Source: Mesorhizobium sp. WSM2240 (GTDB taxonomy: Bacteria; Pseudomonadota; Alphaproteobacteria; Rhizobiales; Rhizobiaceae). Taken from it: 64,000 nt of DNA. Both the position numbers and the translations under genes were made by a program. Positions 48,362-58,276 of this stretch are shown here, piece by piece. The DNA lies in the NCBI RefSeq assembly GCF_040438645.1, contig NZ_CP159253.1:5632501-5696500 (forward strand). The letters run 5' to 3'. Below the pieces are notes generated by a model. It saw nothing but the letters and a program-made list of their open reading frames with translations, ran no database searches and had not been told where the DNA came from. How positions within the stretch are numbered: the first letter of the stretch is position 1; each line of letters starts with the position of its first letter.

Positions 48362-50001
48362 GGGGCCGCGACTTGACCTCCCCCTTACTCTCGGTCCGCG
48401 ATCTCTCAGTCGCCTTCAGCCAAGGCGACAGGACGACCACAGCCGTCGACCATATTTCCTTCGATATCGCCAAGGGGGAGACGGTGGCGCTGGTCGGCGA
48501 ATCCGGCTCGGGCAAGTCGGTCTCGGCGCTTTCGGTGCTCAAGCTCTTGCCCTATCCCCCGGCCAGCCATCCGTCCGGCCAGATCCTGTTCCATGGCCAC
48601 GATCTTCTCACACAGGGTGAGAACGAATTGCGCAAGGTGCGCGGCAACAAGATCACCATGATCTTCCAGGAGCCGATGACCTCGCTCAATCCGCTGCACA
48701 CGATCGAGCAGCAGATCGTCGAGATATTGGCGCTGCACCAAGGCATGGGCGATCGCCAGGCACGCGCCCGCACGCTGGAACTGCTCGGCGAGGTCGGCAT
48801 ACGCGAGCCGCAGAAACGGCTCCAGGCCTACCCGCACCAATTGTCGGGCGGGCAGCGCCAGCGCGTGATGATCGCCATGGCGCTGGCCAACGAGCCGGAA
48901 CTTTTGATCGCCGACGAGCCGACCACCGCGCTCGACGTTACCGTACAGGCGCAGATCCTCGAACTTCTTGCCGGTCTTAAGACCCGCAAGGGCATGTCGA
49001 TGCTGTTTATCACCCACGACCTCGGCATCGTCCGCAAGATCGCCGATCGCGTCTGCGTGATGACCAACGGCAAGATCGTCGAGACCGGGCCGACCAAGGA
49101 AATTTTCGACAACCCGAAGCACGACTACACCCGTCATCTGCTCGCGGCCGAACCTAAGGGCCGGCCGCCAGTCGCCGACACCAGTGCGAAGACGGTGATG
49201 TCGGGCGAAGGCATAAAGGTGTGGTTTCCGATCAAGCAGGGCTTCTTCCGCAGAACCGTCGACCATGTGAAGGCGGTGGACGGCATCGACGTGACGGTGC
49301 GCGCCGGCCAGACGCTCGGCGTGGTGGGCGAATCCGGCTCGGGCAAGACGACGCTGGGCCTCGCTCTCGCCCGCATGATCTCGTCCGATGGCAAAATCCA
49401 TTTCAACGGCCGCGACATCGACCAGCTTTCCTTCAACGAAATGCGCCCGCTGCGGCGCGAATTGCAGATCGTTTTCCAGGATCCGTTTGGCTCGCTGAGC
49501 CCGCGCATGTCGATTGCCGAAATCATCGAAGAGGGGCTGACGATCCACGAGCCGAAACTATCGGCCGAAGAGCGCGACCGGCGGGTGGTCGACGTGCTCA
49601 AGGAGGTCGGGCTCGATCCCGAGACGCGCTTCCGCTATCCGCACGAATTTTCCGGAGGGCAGCGCCAGCGCATCGCGATCGCGCGGGCGATGGTGCTCAA
49701 TCCGCGTTTCGTCATGCTGGACGAGCCGACCTCCGCGCTCGACATGAGCGTGCAGGCGCAGGTGGTCGATCTCCTGCGCGATCTGCAGGCAAAGCACGAT
49801 CTCGCTTATCTGTTCATCAGCCACGATCTGAAGGTGATCCGGGCCCTCGCCAACGAGGTGATCGTCATGCGCAACGGCAAGATCGTCGAGTTCGGCCCGG
49901 CCAAGCAGATTTTCGAGGCGCCGCAGTCGGACTATACGAGAGCGCTGATCTCGGCGGCGTTCAAGATCGAGACCGCGCCGACCGGGATCGTCAGCGAATA
50001 G
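48358..50001 (+). CDS. yejF: Peptide ABC transporter ATP-binding protein YejF (two ATPase domains)
   Basis: A 547-residue fusion of two ABC ATPase domains. The first has Walker A GESGSGKS, signature LSGGQRQRV and Walker [13 protein letters not shown]. The second has [17 protein letters not shown] and [11 protein letters not shown]. The start ATG at 48358 overlaps the yejE stop by ATGA. This completes a transporter for peptides or peptide-like antibiotics; uptake of microcin C by YejABEF is known in enterobacteria. The ligand here is unknown. Confidence 0.94.
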   Translation: MRGRDLTSPLLSVRDLSVAFSQGDRTTTAVDHISFDIAKGETVALVGESGSGKSVSALSVLKLLPYPPASHPSGQILFHGHDLLTQGENELRKVRGNKITMIFQEPMTSLNPLHTIEQQIVEILALHQGMGDRQARARTLELLGEVGIREPQKRLQAYPHQLSGGQRQRVMIAMALANEPELLIADEPTTALDVTVQAQILELLAGLKTRKGMSMLFITHDLGIVRKIADRVCVMTNGKIVETGPTKEIFDNPKHDYTRHLLAAEPKGRPPVADTSAKTVMSGEGIKVWFPIKQGFFRRTVDHVKAVDGIDVTVRAGQTLGVVGESGSGKTTLGLALARMISSDGKIHFNGRDIDQLSFNEMRPLRRELQIVFQDPFGSLSPRMSIAEIIEEGLTIHEPKLSAEERDRRVVDVLKEVGLDPETRFRYPHEFSGGQRQRIAIARAMVLNPRFVMLDEPTSALDMSVQAQVVDLLRDLQAKHDLAYLFISHDLKVIRALANEVIVMRNGKIVEFGPAKQIFEAPQSDYTRALISAAFKIETAPTGIVSE

Positions 50002-50023
50002 CATCCCAGGAAGAGACTAAGTC

Positions 50024-50965
50024 ATGCAGAAGGGCCGCATCCTGCTTTCGGTCACCGGCTTCAATCCGCAGCGCTGGCAGGAATTGCTGTCGGTCGACCG
50101 CGAAGTGGTGTTGGCGCCGGACGGACCGAACGATCCGACGATCACCTATGCGGTGGTTTGGAAGCAGCGCCCGAACCTGCTTGCCGGCCTCCCGAACCTG
50201 CGGGCCATTTTCTCGATCGGCGCCGGCGTCGATCACATCTTCACGGACCCCAGCGTGCCGGATGTGCCGATCGTGCGGGTCGTCGCCGAAAATCTCACGC
50301 AATACATGACCGAATATGTCGCCTGGCGGGTGCTCGACCATCACCGGCAGGGCATGCTCTATCGCGCTCAGCAGCGGAAGAAAATCTGGCATGAGCCGCC
50401 GCAGCGGCCGGCGAACGACATTTCGGTCGGCATTATGGGATTAGGTCAACTCGGCCGGGCCGCGGCGCAGGCGCTGCTGGCGCTTGGCTTCCATGTCAAT
50501 GGCTGGGGTCGGACCGACAAGCCTATGGCCGGCGTCACCACGTTTTCCGGTGATGGCGGGCTGATCCCGTTCCTCAACGCCACCGATATCCTCGTGGTGC
50601 TGTTGCCGCTGACACCAGCAACGGAGGGCATCGTCAATTACGGGCTGCTGCGGGAACTGAGACGCCGCAACGGCCTCGGCGGGGCAGTGTTGATCAATGC
50701 CGGGCGCGGCAGGCTTCAGCGCGACGCCGACATTTTGCGCGCGCTGGAGGACGGCACGCTGAAGGAGGCGAGCCTCGACGTGTTCGAGGTGGAGCCGCTG
50801 CCCCGGACAAGCCCGCTCTGGGCACATCCGCGCGTCTTCGTTACGCCGCATGCGGCGGCGACATCGGATCCCGCGCACCTCGCCGCGCCGATGCTCGAGC
50901 AGATGGACGCCTACGAACGCGGCGAGCCGCTGCATAATCTGGTCAATCGCGAGGCGGGGTATTGA
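50024..50965 (+). CDS. ghrA: Glyoxylate/hydroxypyruvate reductase A (2-hydroxyacid dehydrogenase)
   Basis: A 313-residue NAD(P)-dependent D-2-hydroxyacid dehydrogenase of the GhrA type. The dinucleotide-binding motif is GIMGLGQLGRAAAQ (about residues 137-150), the catalytic Arg lies in INAGRGRLQ, Glu in LDVFEVEPLP and His in VTPHAAA. It follows yejF by 22 bases and may be co-transcribed. It reduces glyoxylate and hydroxypyruvate; preference cannot be read from sequence. Confidence 0.92.
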   Translation: MQKGRILLSVTGFNPQRWQELLSVDREVVLAPDGPNDPTITYAVVWKQRPNLLAGLPNLRAIFSIGAGVDHIFTDPSVPDVPIVRVVAENLTQYMTEYVAWRVLDHHRQGMLYRAQQRKKIWHEPPQRPANDISVGIMGLGQLGRAAAQALLALGFHVNGWGRTDKPMAGVTTFSGDGGLIPFLNATDILVVLLPLTPATEGIVNYGLLRELRRRNGLGGAVLINAGRGRLQRDADILRALEDGTLKEASLDVFEVEPLPRTSPLWAHPRVFVTPHAAATSDPAHLAAPMLEQMDAYERGEPLHNLVNREAGY

Positions 50966-51014
50966 TCGACCAACATCCAGACTGGTTGGCGCCGGCTACG
51001 AAACGATGTTTATG

Positions 51015-51875
51015 CTAAGGCCGCCGGAAACCGGTCGGGCCGCCATAGAGGTAGCCGATGCGGTCGACGGCGTCGGAGAGCCGCTCGCGTGACACCAGCA
51101 TGGTGTGGCCGTTGGCGTGGATCGTGTTCTCGGCGTCTGTCATGATCGCGACGTGGCCCTTCCAGAAGACGAGGTCGCCGCGCCGCAACCCCGAAAAGCC
51201 GGGGCCTGGCTCAACCGGCTCGCCGATGCTTTCGGCCTGCATGTCTGAATCGCGCAGCACCTCCCTGCCGGCCATTCGCATGGCGAGTTGCACCAGACCC
51301 GAGCAGTCGATGCCGAAAGCTGACACCCCGCCCCAGAGATAAGGCGTGTTGAGGAGCGTTTCGGCCACCGCGACATAATCCGGCGCCGCATCGCCGATCG
51401 GGCGCAGATGGCCCGCCACCAGCGCTTCGCCGGACGCAAGGAGCGCATAGCGCGTGCCGCGAGTTTCGGCATAGTTCGCGACGGCCACCGCCGAGCCCAT
51501 GGACAATTCGCCGGAGCGCGGGAGCTTCAGGTCGGGACCGGGATAAAGAAAGCTGCGCGGCGCGGCGACGATATGCGTTGGTTCGGCCTCTCGCCGCCCA
51601 AGCGCTGCCTCGACCACATAGCCGACATAACCGTCGCTTTCCGCCTGGATCCACGCCCAGCCGGCCGCCTGTTCGAAGACCCGAACGTCTGCGCCGAAAA
51701 GCGCCTGGGTATTGACGCCGGCATCCGGGGCCGGAGCCTTCCTGATATCTGCTACGGCGGCGGAGATACGCGCCGGCTGCCCGGCTACAAAACGTTCGGC
51801 CGCGACTTCGCCCCGGAGGCGGTCGTCGGCGAGGTCGGAGCGAAAGGCATGCAGGCGGGCGTCACGGGCGGTCAA
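51015..51875 (-). CDS. NlpC/P60 family peptidoglycan endopeptidase
   Basis: A 286-residue protein with one or two SH3-like domains (about residues 30-160, including QALFGADVRVFEQAAGWAWI) and a C-terminal NlpC/P60 domain. The catalytic Cys is in FGIDCSGLVQLAMR, and His in FWKGHVAIMTD. These enzymes cut gamma-D-Glu-diaminopimelate links in peptidoglycan stems. No signal peptide is obvious, so it may act in muropeptide recycling. Its ATG overlaps the stop of the MarR gene by 4 bases. Confidence 0.9.
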   Translation of the reverse strand: MTARDARLHAFRSDLADDRLRGEVAAERFVAGQPARISAAVADIRKAPAPDAGVNTQALFGADVRVFEQAAGWAWIQAESDGYVGYVVEAALGRREAEPTHIVAAPRSFLYPGPDLKLPRSGELSMGSAVAVANYAETRGTRYALLASGEALVAGHLRPIGDAAPDYVAVAETLLNTPYLWGGVSAFGIDCSGLVQLAMRMAGREVLRDSDMQAESIGEPVEPGPGFSGLRRGDLVFWKGHVAIMTDAENTIHANGHTMLVSRERLSDAVDRIGYLYGGPTGFRRP

Positions 51876-52222
51876 ATCGGCAACTCCTTGGCTTTGGCGA
51901 TGATAACATCGCCGAGCCGCTCGACATAGAGCGCGCCCTCGACCGTCCTTCGGACCAGCACGTTGCGCTTGTCGAGTTCGTCGCGGTGGCGCGACACCAG
52001 CTTCAGCGCACCCATCGAATCCAGCGCGCGGGTTATCACAGGCTTGGTGACGTTGAGCCGCGCGGCAAGGCCGCGCACCGTGTGCGGCGGCGGGTCGAGA
52101 TAGATGGTGAGCAGGATCGCCGCCTGGCGCACGGTCAGGTCAGGCGCGTCATCGCGCACCTCCGAAAGGGTGACCTGCTGCCAGAGCCGCAAGGCCTGGC
52201 TGGGACGCAAGGTGATGCTCAT
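51872..52222 (-). CDS. MarR family transcriptional regulator (short)
   Basis: A 116-residue winged-helix protein: LTVRQAAILLTIYLDPPPHT, then VRGLAARLNVTKPVITRALD as the recognition region (about residues 47-66), and RRDELDKRNVLVRRT-like wing (sequence reads RHRDELDKRNVLVRRTVEGA). It is shorter than typical MarR proteins (about 140-150) and ends after one C-terminal helix. It lies between pepA upstream and nlpC downstream, all minus strand; the 4-base overlap with nlpC implies coupling. Ligand unknown. Confidence 0.88.
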   Translation of the reverse strand: MSITLRPSQALRLWQQVTLSEVRDDAPDLTVRQAAILLTIYLDPPPHTVRGLAARLNVTKPVITRALDSMGALKLVSRHRDELDKRNVLVRRTVEGALYVERLGDVIIAKAKELPI

Positions 52223-52298
52223 CGCCGCAGAATGGGGGCAAAACGTTTCGGTTCCGTTTCATTTGTGAGAGCCGATGGCGCTGAGGGCTTCGGTCGTC

Positions 52299-53663
52299 TC
52301 AGCCGTACCTCCGGGCCAGTACGCGTTCCAGCGCGCGGATGCCCTGGGCTTCGCCGCCGGCAGGGCCGTGGGCGCGATCGGACGGGTTCCAGGCGAAGAT
52401 GTCGAAATGCGCCCAGCTTGCCGCCTTCTCGACGAAGCGGCGCAGGAAGAGCGCGGCCGTGATGGAGCCAGCGAAGCCGTCGGTGGTGACGTTGTTGATG
52501 TCGGCGATCTTGGAGGTCAGCTTCGCCTCGTAGGGCCGCCACAGCGGCATGCGCCAGAGGGGGTCCTCGACCGCGATCGACGCGGCCGCGACTTCGCCGG
52601 CCAACGCTTCGTCGTCGGTGTAGAAGGGCGGAAGATCCGGCCCGAGCGCCACTCGCGCAGCCCCGGTCAGCGTCGCCATGTCGATCAAGAGCTGCGGCTC
52701 CTCCTCGTCGGCAAGCGCCAGCGCGTCAGCCAAGACAAGCCTGCCTTCCGCATCGGTGTTGCCGATCTCGACGGTGAGGCCCTTGCGGCTCGGCAGGACG
52801 TCGCCGGGCCGGAAGGCATTGCCCGAAATAGCGTTTTCCACCGCCGGGATCAGCACGCGCAGGCGGATGGCGAGTTTTGCTTCCATGATCATGGAGGCCA
52901 GGCCCAGCACGTTGGCAGCGCCGCCCATATCCTTCTTCATGATCAGCATGCCGCTCGCCGGCTTGATGTCGAGGCCGCCAGTGTCGAAGCAGACGCCCTT
53001 GCCGACCAGCGTGACCTTCGGGGCGTTCTTCGGTCCCCAGCGCATGTCGATCAGCCGCGGCGCTTCAGTCGAAGCACGGCCGACGGCGTGGATCATCGGG
53101 AATTTCTTTTCCAGCAGTGCATCGCCCTTAACGACATCGACCTTGGCCTTGTGCCTGGCCGCAAGCGCCCGGACAGCCTCTTCGAGGGCATCAGGGCCCA
53201 TGTCATTGGTCGGCGTATTGATCAGGTCGCGGGCCAGGAACACGGCGTCGGCGACACGGCGGAGGTGCGCGATGTCGACGCCTGAAGGCACGGAAAAGCG
53301 TGGATTGGCCGACGGCTTCTTGCCATAACGAGTGAAGGCGTAGCCGCCAAGCAGCAGCCCGAGTGCGGTCAGCGCAGGGTCTTTCGGGTCGGACGCAAAA
53401 TACCAGTCGCCCTCCGGCAGCGCCTTGGCCAGCGCGCCGGCGGTCAGCGACGCCTCGCCATCGCCCGTGCCGCAAATCGCGCCGGCCACCGCGCCGCCGG
53501 CGCCGGGCAGCAGCAGAACCTTGCCTGCCTCGCCGGTGAAGCCGTTTGCGGCAACCCATGCCGCGGCGGCGGGATCCAGTCCTGCCTTTTCGAAGCCGCC
53601 CCTGGCGACGAGATGGACGGGCAGCGCTTTGCCGGGCTGCTCGGGCACGAGTTCGAGAGGCAT
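52299..53663 (-). CDS. pepA: Leucyl aminopeptidase (M17 family)
   Basis: A 454-residue M17 metallo-aminopeptidase. The two-metal site is visible in VTLVGKGVCFDTGGLDIKP (about residues 217-235), MKKDMGGAA and the signature NTDAEGRLVLADAL (about 298-311). The N-terminal domain is shorter and diverged compared with E. coli PepA, as in a second rhizobial M17 subgroup. It lies 76 bases upstream of the MarR gene and could be the first gene of a pepA-marR-nlpC operon. Confidence 0.92.
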   Translation of the reverse strand: MPLELVPEQPGKALPVHLVARGGFEKAGLDPAAAAWVAANGFTGEAGKVLLLPGAGGAVAGAICGTGDGEASLTAGALAKALPEGDWYFASDPKDPALTALGLLLGGYAFTRYGKKPSANPRFSVPSGVDIAHLRRVADAVFLARDLINTPTNDMGPDALEEAVRALAARHKAKVDVVKGDALLEKKFPMIHAVGRASTEAPRLIDMRWGPKNAPKVTLVGKGVCFDTGGLDIKPASGMLIMKKDMGGAANVLGLASMIMEAKLAIRLRVLIPAVENAISGNAFRPGDVLPSRKGLTVEIGNTDAEGRLVLADALALADEEEPQLLIDMATLTGAARVALGPDLPPFYTDDEALAGEVAAASIAVEDPLWRMPLWRPYEAKLTSKIADINNVTTDGFAGSITAALFLRRFVEKAASWAHFDIFAWNPSDRAHGPAGGEAQGIRALERVLARRYG

Positions 53664-53786
53664 GTTTTAGGTCCTGGGCTTTGAGCGGGCGTTCCTTAAC
53701 CATCCATTAGGGTTAACGGAATATTTCTCCGGGTGGGGCAGGCGGCCGGAGAACGGTCGCGAAGACGAATGGAGGTTCGGGCGCCG

Positions 53787-54608
53787 ATGTTGACCAATCG
53801 CACGATGAACGCAACAGGCAAGCGGCTCATGACCGGCGTTTTCCTGGCCGTGATGGCCGCTGGCGTAGCAGGCTGCGGCACCTCAAAAATGACTACGGGC
53901 TCGATCTCGCGCAACTCCGGCAAGCCGATCGAAACCATGTCGGCCAGCGAACTCGACTCGACGGCCGACGCGCTGGGCAAGGCATACACGCGCGACACAG
54001 AGAACAAACCCACAGCCATGCGCTACGCCAGCGTGCTACAGATGAACGGCAAGGCCGACCAGGCGCTCGCCGTCATGCGCAAGCTAGCCATCGATTATCC
54101 CAAGGACCGCGAGGTGCTCGCAGCCTATGGCAAGGCGCTAGCCGGCGTCGGGCAGTTCGAACCGGCGCTGGACGCCGTGCGCCGGGCACAGACCCCGGAA
54201 TATCCGGACTGGAAGCTGGCCTCGGCCGAAGGCGCGATTCTCGATCAACTCGGCCAGACTGCAGAGGCGCGGCAGCTCTACCGCAAGGCTCTCGACCTGA
54301 AGCCGAACGAGCCTTCGGTGCTTTCCAATCTCGGAATGTCCTACGTGCTGGAAGGCGATCTCAAGACCGCGGAGACTTATATGCGCTCGGCTTCGCAGGC
54401 CGCGGGAGCCGATAGCCGGGTGAGGCAGAATCTGGCGCTGGTCGTCGGACTTCAGGGCCGTTTCGAGGAAGCCGAGCAGATCGCCCGCCAGGAGCTTTCG
54501 CCCGAGCAGGCGGAGGCCAATGTCGCCTATCTGCGCGGCATGCTGGCGCAGCAGAACGCCTGGACCCAGATCAAGGCGGAAGAAAAGCCCGAAACCAATA
54601 CGAACTGA
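53787..54608 (+). CDS. tadD: Tad pilus assembly lipoprotein TadD (TPR)
   Basis: A 273-residue lipoprotein. The signal ends in the lipobox VAGC (about residue 30), followed by a linker and about four tetratricopeptide repeats (about residues 75-250; LGQTAEARQLYRKALDLKPN is the clearest). TadD is thought to aid secretin or pilus assembly at the outer membrane. GGAGG about 10 bases upstream supports the ATG at 53787. It is convergent with tadC, with a bidirectional terminator between. Confidence 0.9.
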   Translation: MLTNRTMNATGKRLMTGVFLAVMAAGVAGCGTSKMTTGSISRNSGKPIETMSASELDSTADALGKAYTRDTENKPTAMRYASVLQMNGKADQALAVMRKLAIDYPKDREVLAAYGKALAGVGQFEPALDAVRRAQTPEYPDWKLASAEGAILDQLGQTAEARQLYRKALDLKPNEPSVLSNLGMSYVLEGDLKTAETYMRSASQAAGADSRVRQNLALVVGLQGRFEEAEQIARQELSPEQAEANVAYLRGMLAQQNAWTQIKAEEKPETNTN

Positions 54609-54633
54609 CGCATCGGCCCTATAGCCGGAACAC

Positions 54634-54664
54634 AAAAGCCGCGCGAAACCCACGCGGCTTTTTT
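54634..54664. terminator. Bidirectional terminator between tadD and tadC
   Basis: AAAAGCCGCG-CGAAACCCA-CGCGGCTTTTTT: a stem of six GC pairs with A and T runs on both sides, between convergent genes. Confidence 0.85.
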
Positions 54665-54693
54665 GCTGTTCCGGCTTCGAAACCTGCGATGCA

Positions 54694-55713
54694 CTACTGG
54701 CTGCTGGACGATGAACCGCCATCGCCGAAGATGCCGCGCTCGCTGACCTGAATGCCGGCTGGGCCGAGGATGATGGCGAAGAGCACTGGCAGAAAGAAAA
54801 GAATCATCGGCACGGTGAGCTTGGGCGGGAGCGCGGCAGCTTTCTTCTCTGCGGCGTTCATGCGCATCTCGCGGCTTTCGGCTGCGAGCACGCGCAGCGC
54901 CTGGGCGACGGGCGTGCCGTAGCGCTCGGCCTGCACCAGTGCCTGAGTGACCGACTTGACCGTCTCCAGACCGGTGCGGGCGGCCAGATTCTCGTAAGCC
55001 TGCTTGCGCTCCTGGAGATAGGAGAGCTCCGCATTGGTGAGCACGAACTCCTCGGCCAGATCAGCTGACTGGCCGCCGATCTCGTCGGCCACCTTGCGCA
55101 GCGCCGCTTCGATGGACATGCCCGACTCAACGCAGATCAGCAACAGGTCGAGCGCATCCGGCCACGCCATCTGGATCGACTGCTTGCGCTTCGAGGCGCG
55201 ATTGCTGACATAGAGATTAGGAGCATAGAAGCCGGCATAGGCGACGACGATGCAGACGAAAAACCGTATCAAAGGCGGCTGATCGGGCAGGCCGCCGAGC
55301 AGGAACAGATAGACGGCCGCCAAAGCAAAGCCGACAAAAGGCAGGACGAGGCGGAAAAACAGGAACTTTGTCAGCGGGTTCTGGCCGCGGAAGCCGGCAA
55401 CCTTGAGCGCGTTCAACGTCTTTTCGTCGACCAGCGCGCGCCTCAGATCCAGCTTCTCGACGATGTTGCGCATGCCGATCGACTGTTCCTCGCGCAGGCC
55501 TTTGCGGCGGCGCTCGGCGTCGGCGGCGAGGCGCGCGCGCTGCTTGGCGCGGAGCTCGTCGCGCTCCAGCGCCACCGATTTCATGCGCGACTTGAGCGGG
55601 TTGCCGCCGAATGCCGGCAGCACGGTGAACACCGTGGCGAAAACGGCGATGCTGACCAGTATTGCAATGAGAAAGGACGGGTCAGTAAGGGCTTTGACGA
55701 CTTGATCGGTCAT
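54694..55713 (-). CDS. tadC: Tad pilus inner-membrane platform protein TadC
   Basis: A 339-residue T2SSF-domain protein with membrane helices near the N-terminus (FLIAILVSIAVFATVFTVLP), in the middle (FVGFALAAVYLFLLGG) and at the C-terminus (PMILFFLPVLFAIILGPAGI). The cytoplasmic F domain contains DALDLLLICVESGMSIEAAL and RYGTPVAQALRVLAAESREMR. With TadB it forms the platform for the CpaF motor. It starts 4 bases after the tadB stop. Confidence 0.93.
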   Translation of the reverse strand: MTDQVVKALTDPSFLIAILVSIAVFATVFTVLPAFGGNPLKSRMKSVALERDELRAKQRARLAADAERRRKGLREEQSIGMRNIVEKLDLRRALVDEKTLNALKVAGFRGQNPLTKFLFFRLVLPFVGFALAAVYLFLLGGLPDQPPLIRFFVCIVVAYAGFYAPNLYVSNRASKRKQSIQMAWPDALDLLLICVESGMSIEAALRKVADEIGGQSADLAEEFVLTNAELSYLQERKQAYENLAARTGLETVKSVTQALVQAERYGTPVAQALRVLAAESREMRMNAAEKKAAALPPKLTVPMILFFLPVLFAIILGPAGIQVSERGIFGDGGSSSSSQ

Positions 55714-55717
55714 TTCC

Positions 55718-56731
55718 TCAGACCTCGAAATTCATCATCTTGCGCATGACGAAGATGCCAATCGACATCCAGACGCCGGAAATGCCGAGGATAAGATGGC
55801 CGGTGCTCGTGGTGAACAGCGGCATGATGTAGTTGGGGCTCGACAGGTAGACGAGGAAGGCCACGATGAAAGGCAGGGCGCCGATGATCGCGGCGGAAGC
55901 CTTCGCTTCCATGGACAGCGCCTGCACCTTCGCCTTCATCTTCTTGCGGTCGCGCAGCACGCGGGAAAGGTTGCCGAGAGCTTCCGACAGATTGCCGCCG
56001 GCCTGGCTCTGGATCTGGATGACGATGCCGAAGAACCCTGCTTCGGGGCACGGCATGGTTTCGGGCATGCGCATTGTCGCCTCCGGGATCGATAGGCCGA
56101 CCTGCTGCGATTCAACGATGCGGCGAAACTCGGTCCTGACCGGCTCGGGCGATTCATTGGCGATGAGCCGGATACCGTCATTGAGTGGAAGGCCCGACTT
56201 CACCGCGCGCACGATGATGTCGAGCGCATTGGGAAACTCCTCGAGGAAAGCCTTGACGCGGCGCGACCGCCGAAACAACACGAACCAGCGCGGCAGGCCA
56301 AGCGTGCCGGCGATAAGCGCGCCGCCCACCACCATCAGGGGGGCGCCCAGCATGAAGGTCGCGAGCGTCAGCGCGAGGCCGAAGACTAGCGAATAGAGAT
56401 AGAAGCGCTCGACCGTCACGGTCATGCCGGCTTGCCGAATCTGAACCTTGAGCGGCGGTTTCTTAATGTTCTGGTCCTTCGCTTTCTGCTTGGCGTCGAG
56501 GTCGTTCAGCGTATCCTGCACGGATTTGCGGCGCTTGGCCGCTTCGGCCATCCGGTCGCGCGACGCCTTGACCACGGAGCGGTCGGTGTCCGCGCGCTTG
56601 ACGGTTTCAAGCCGCTTGCCGGCATTCTTCTCAGTAGCGATGGTGTTGAACAGGAACGCATAGGCGACGGCACCGGCGCTGCAGCCTGCGAGCGCGATGA
56701 AGGCCAGTATCGTTCCGTCGATGCCGAACAT
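55718..56731 (-). CDS. tadB: Tad pilus inner-membrane platform protein TadB
   Basis: A 337-residue T2SSF-domain protein. The start MFGIDGTILAFIALAGCSAG gives an N-terminal membrane helix; a charged linker follows, then two central helices and the F domain with FPNALDIIVRAVKSGLPLND and QSQAGGNLSEALGNLSRVLR. An ATG at 56806 is in frame but overlaps cpaF without conserved sequence. It is the paralogue and partner of TadC. Confidence 0.93.
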   Translation of the reverse strand: MFGIDGTILAFIALAGCSAGAVAYAFLFNTIATEKNAGKRLETVKRADTDRSVVKASRDRMAEAAKRRKSVQDTLNDLDAKQKAKDQNIKKPPLKVQIRQAGMTVTVERFYLYSLVFGLALTLATFMLGAPLMVVGGALIAGTLGLPRWFVLFRRSRRVKAFLEEFPNALDIIVRAVKSGLPLNDGIRLIANESPEPVRTEFRRIVESQQVGLSIPEATMRMPETMPCPEAGFFGIVIQIQSQAGGNLSEALGNLSRVLRDRKKMKAKVQALSMEAKASAAIIGALPFIVAFLVYLSSPNYIMPLFTTSTGHLILGISGVWMSIGIFVMRKMMNFEV

Positions 56732-56750
56732 CAGAGCACGCTCCCGCGCA

Positions 56751-58246
56751 TCAATCCGCCTTCTTTTCCATGGCTTCGAGCGCGCTGGCGAGGCGCTGCT
56801 CCTCATTGTAGTAGCGCGCGCGGTCCCAGAAGTGCGGGCGGCCGATGCCGGTGGACACGTGCTCGCCCATCAGCCGTCCCGACGAATCCTCGCCCTTGAT
56901 GTTGTAGAGAACCAGGTCCTGCGTGATGATCACGTCGCCTTCCATGCCGATCACCTCGGTAATGTGGGTGATGCGGCGCGAGCCGTCGCGCAGGCGGGCG
57001 GCCTGGATGATCACGTCGATGGAGCCCACGATGATCTCGCGCACAGTCTTTTGCGGCAGCGAATAGCCGCCCATGGCGATCATCGATTCGATACGGTTCA
57101 GGCACTCGCGCGGACTGTTGGAGTGGATCGTTCCCATTGAGCCGTCGTGACCGGTGTTCATCGCCTGAAGCAGGTCGAACACTTCCGGTCCGCGGACTTC
57201 GCCGACGATGATGCGTTCGGGGCGCATGCGCAGGCAGTTCTTGACCAAGTCGCGCATGGTCACCTCGCCCTCGCCCTCCAGGTTGGGCGGGCGAGTTTCG
57301 AGGCGTACGACATGCGGCTGCTGCAGCTGAAGCTCGGCCGAGTCCTCGCAGGTAATGACGCGTTCCTCGCGATCGATATAGTTGGTCAGGCAGTTCAGGA
57401 GTGTCGTCTTGCCGGAGCCGGTGCCGCCGGAAATGACGATGTTGCAGCGGACCCGGCCGATGATCTTCAAAATCTCGGCGCCCTGTGGGCTGATCGCGCC
57501 GAACTTGACCAGTTGGTCGAGCGTCAGCTTGTCCTTCTTAAACTTGCGGATGGTGAGCGTGGTGCCGTCGATCGACAGGGGCGGCGCGATGACGTTGACG
57601 CGCGAGCCGTCGGGGAGGCGGGCGTCGCAGATCGGGCTCGATTCATCGACCCGGCGACCGACCTGGCTGACGATGCGCTGGCAGATGTTGAGCAGCTGCT
57701 GGTTGTCGCGAAAACGTATGCCCGTCTGCTCGACCTTGCCGTTGACTTCGATGAAGACCTGCTTGGCGCCGTTGACCATGATGTCGGCGATGTCATCGCG
57801 CGCGAGCAGCGGCTCGAGCGGGCCATAGCCGAGCACGTCGTTGCATATGTCCTCAAGCAGTTCCTCCTGCTCGGAGATCGACATCGCGAAGTTCTTGATC
57901 GCGATGATATCGTTGACGATGTCGCGGATTTCCTCGCGCGCACTGTCGGGATCGAGCTTGGCGAGCTGCGATAAGTCGATCGTGTCTATGAGGGCCGCGA
58001 AAACCTGCGACTTGGTATCGTAGTAGCTTTCGCTACGCTCGCGCGACACGCGGCGCGGCTCGGGCGCAATCGGCGGGGAGGCGACCGCACGGCGAGCTGG
58101 GGCCGCGGCGGGAGCGATCGCGGGCGAAGGCGCCGCCGGGGCCAGTGCAGGCTCCGGAGTCCTGACGACCGGGGAGCCGCCGGAGCGGGCGCGCGGAATT
58201 CGGGCGTCGCCCGGGTTCCGTCATCATTGCCTCTTCTGCCAAACAT
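56751..58246 (-). CDS. cpaF: Tad pilus ATPase CpaF/TadA, with an apparent frameshift near the N-terminus
   Basis: The main frame (56751-58049) encodes 432 residues of a hexameric secretion ATPase: [14 protein letters not shown] (Walker A), [20 protein letters not shown] (Walker B) and [14 protein letters not shown]. It powers Flp pilus assembly. The only start in that frame is a GTG at 58049 with no ribosome site. In the next frame, from ATG 58246, lies the expected CpaF N-terminus [18 protein letters not shown]. Adding one C to the CCCC run (58174-58171, minus strand) joins both frames through a Pro/Ala linker ([17 protein letters not shown]). Hence the gene probably runs 56751-58246 with a one-base deletion, real or a sequencing error. 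Confidence 0.88.
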
Positions 58247-58276
58247 GGTCGATTTACCAATTCCGCTGCCGGTGGA

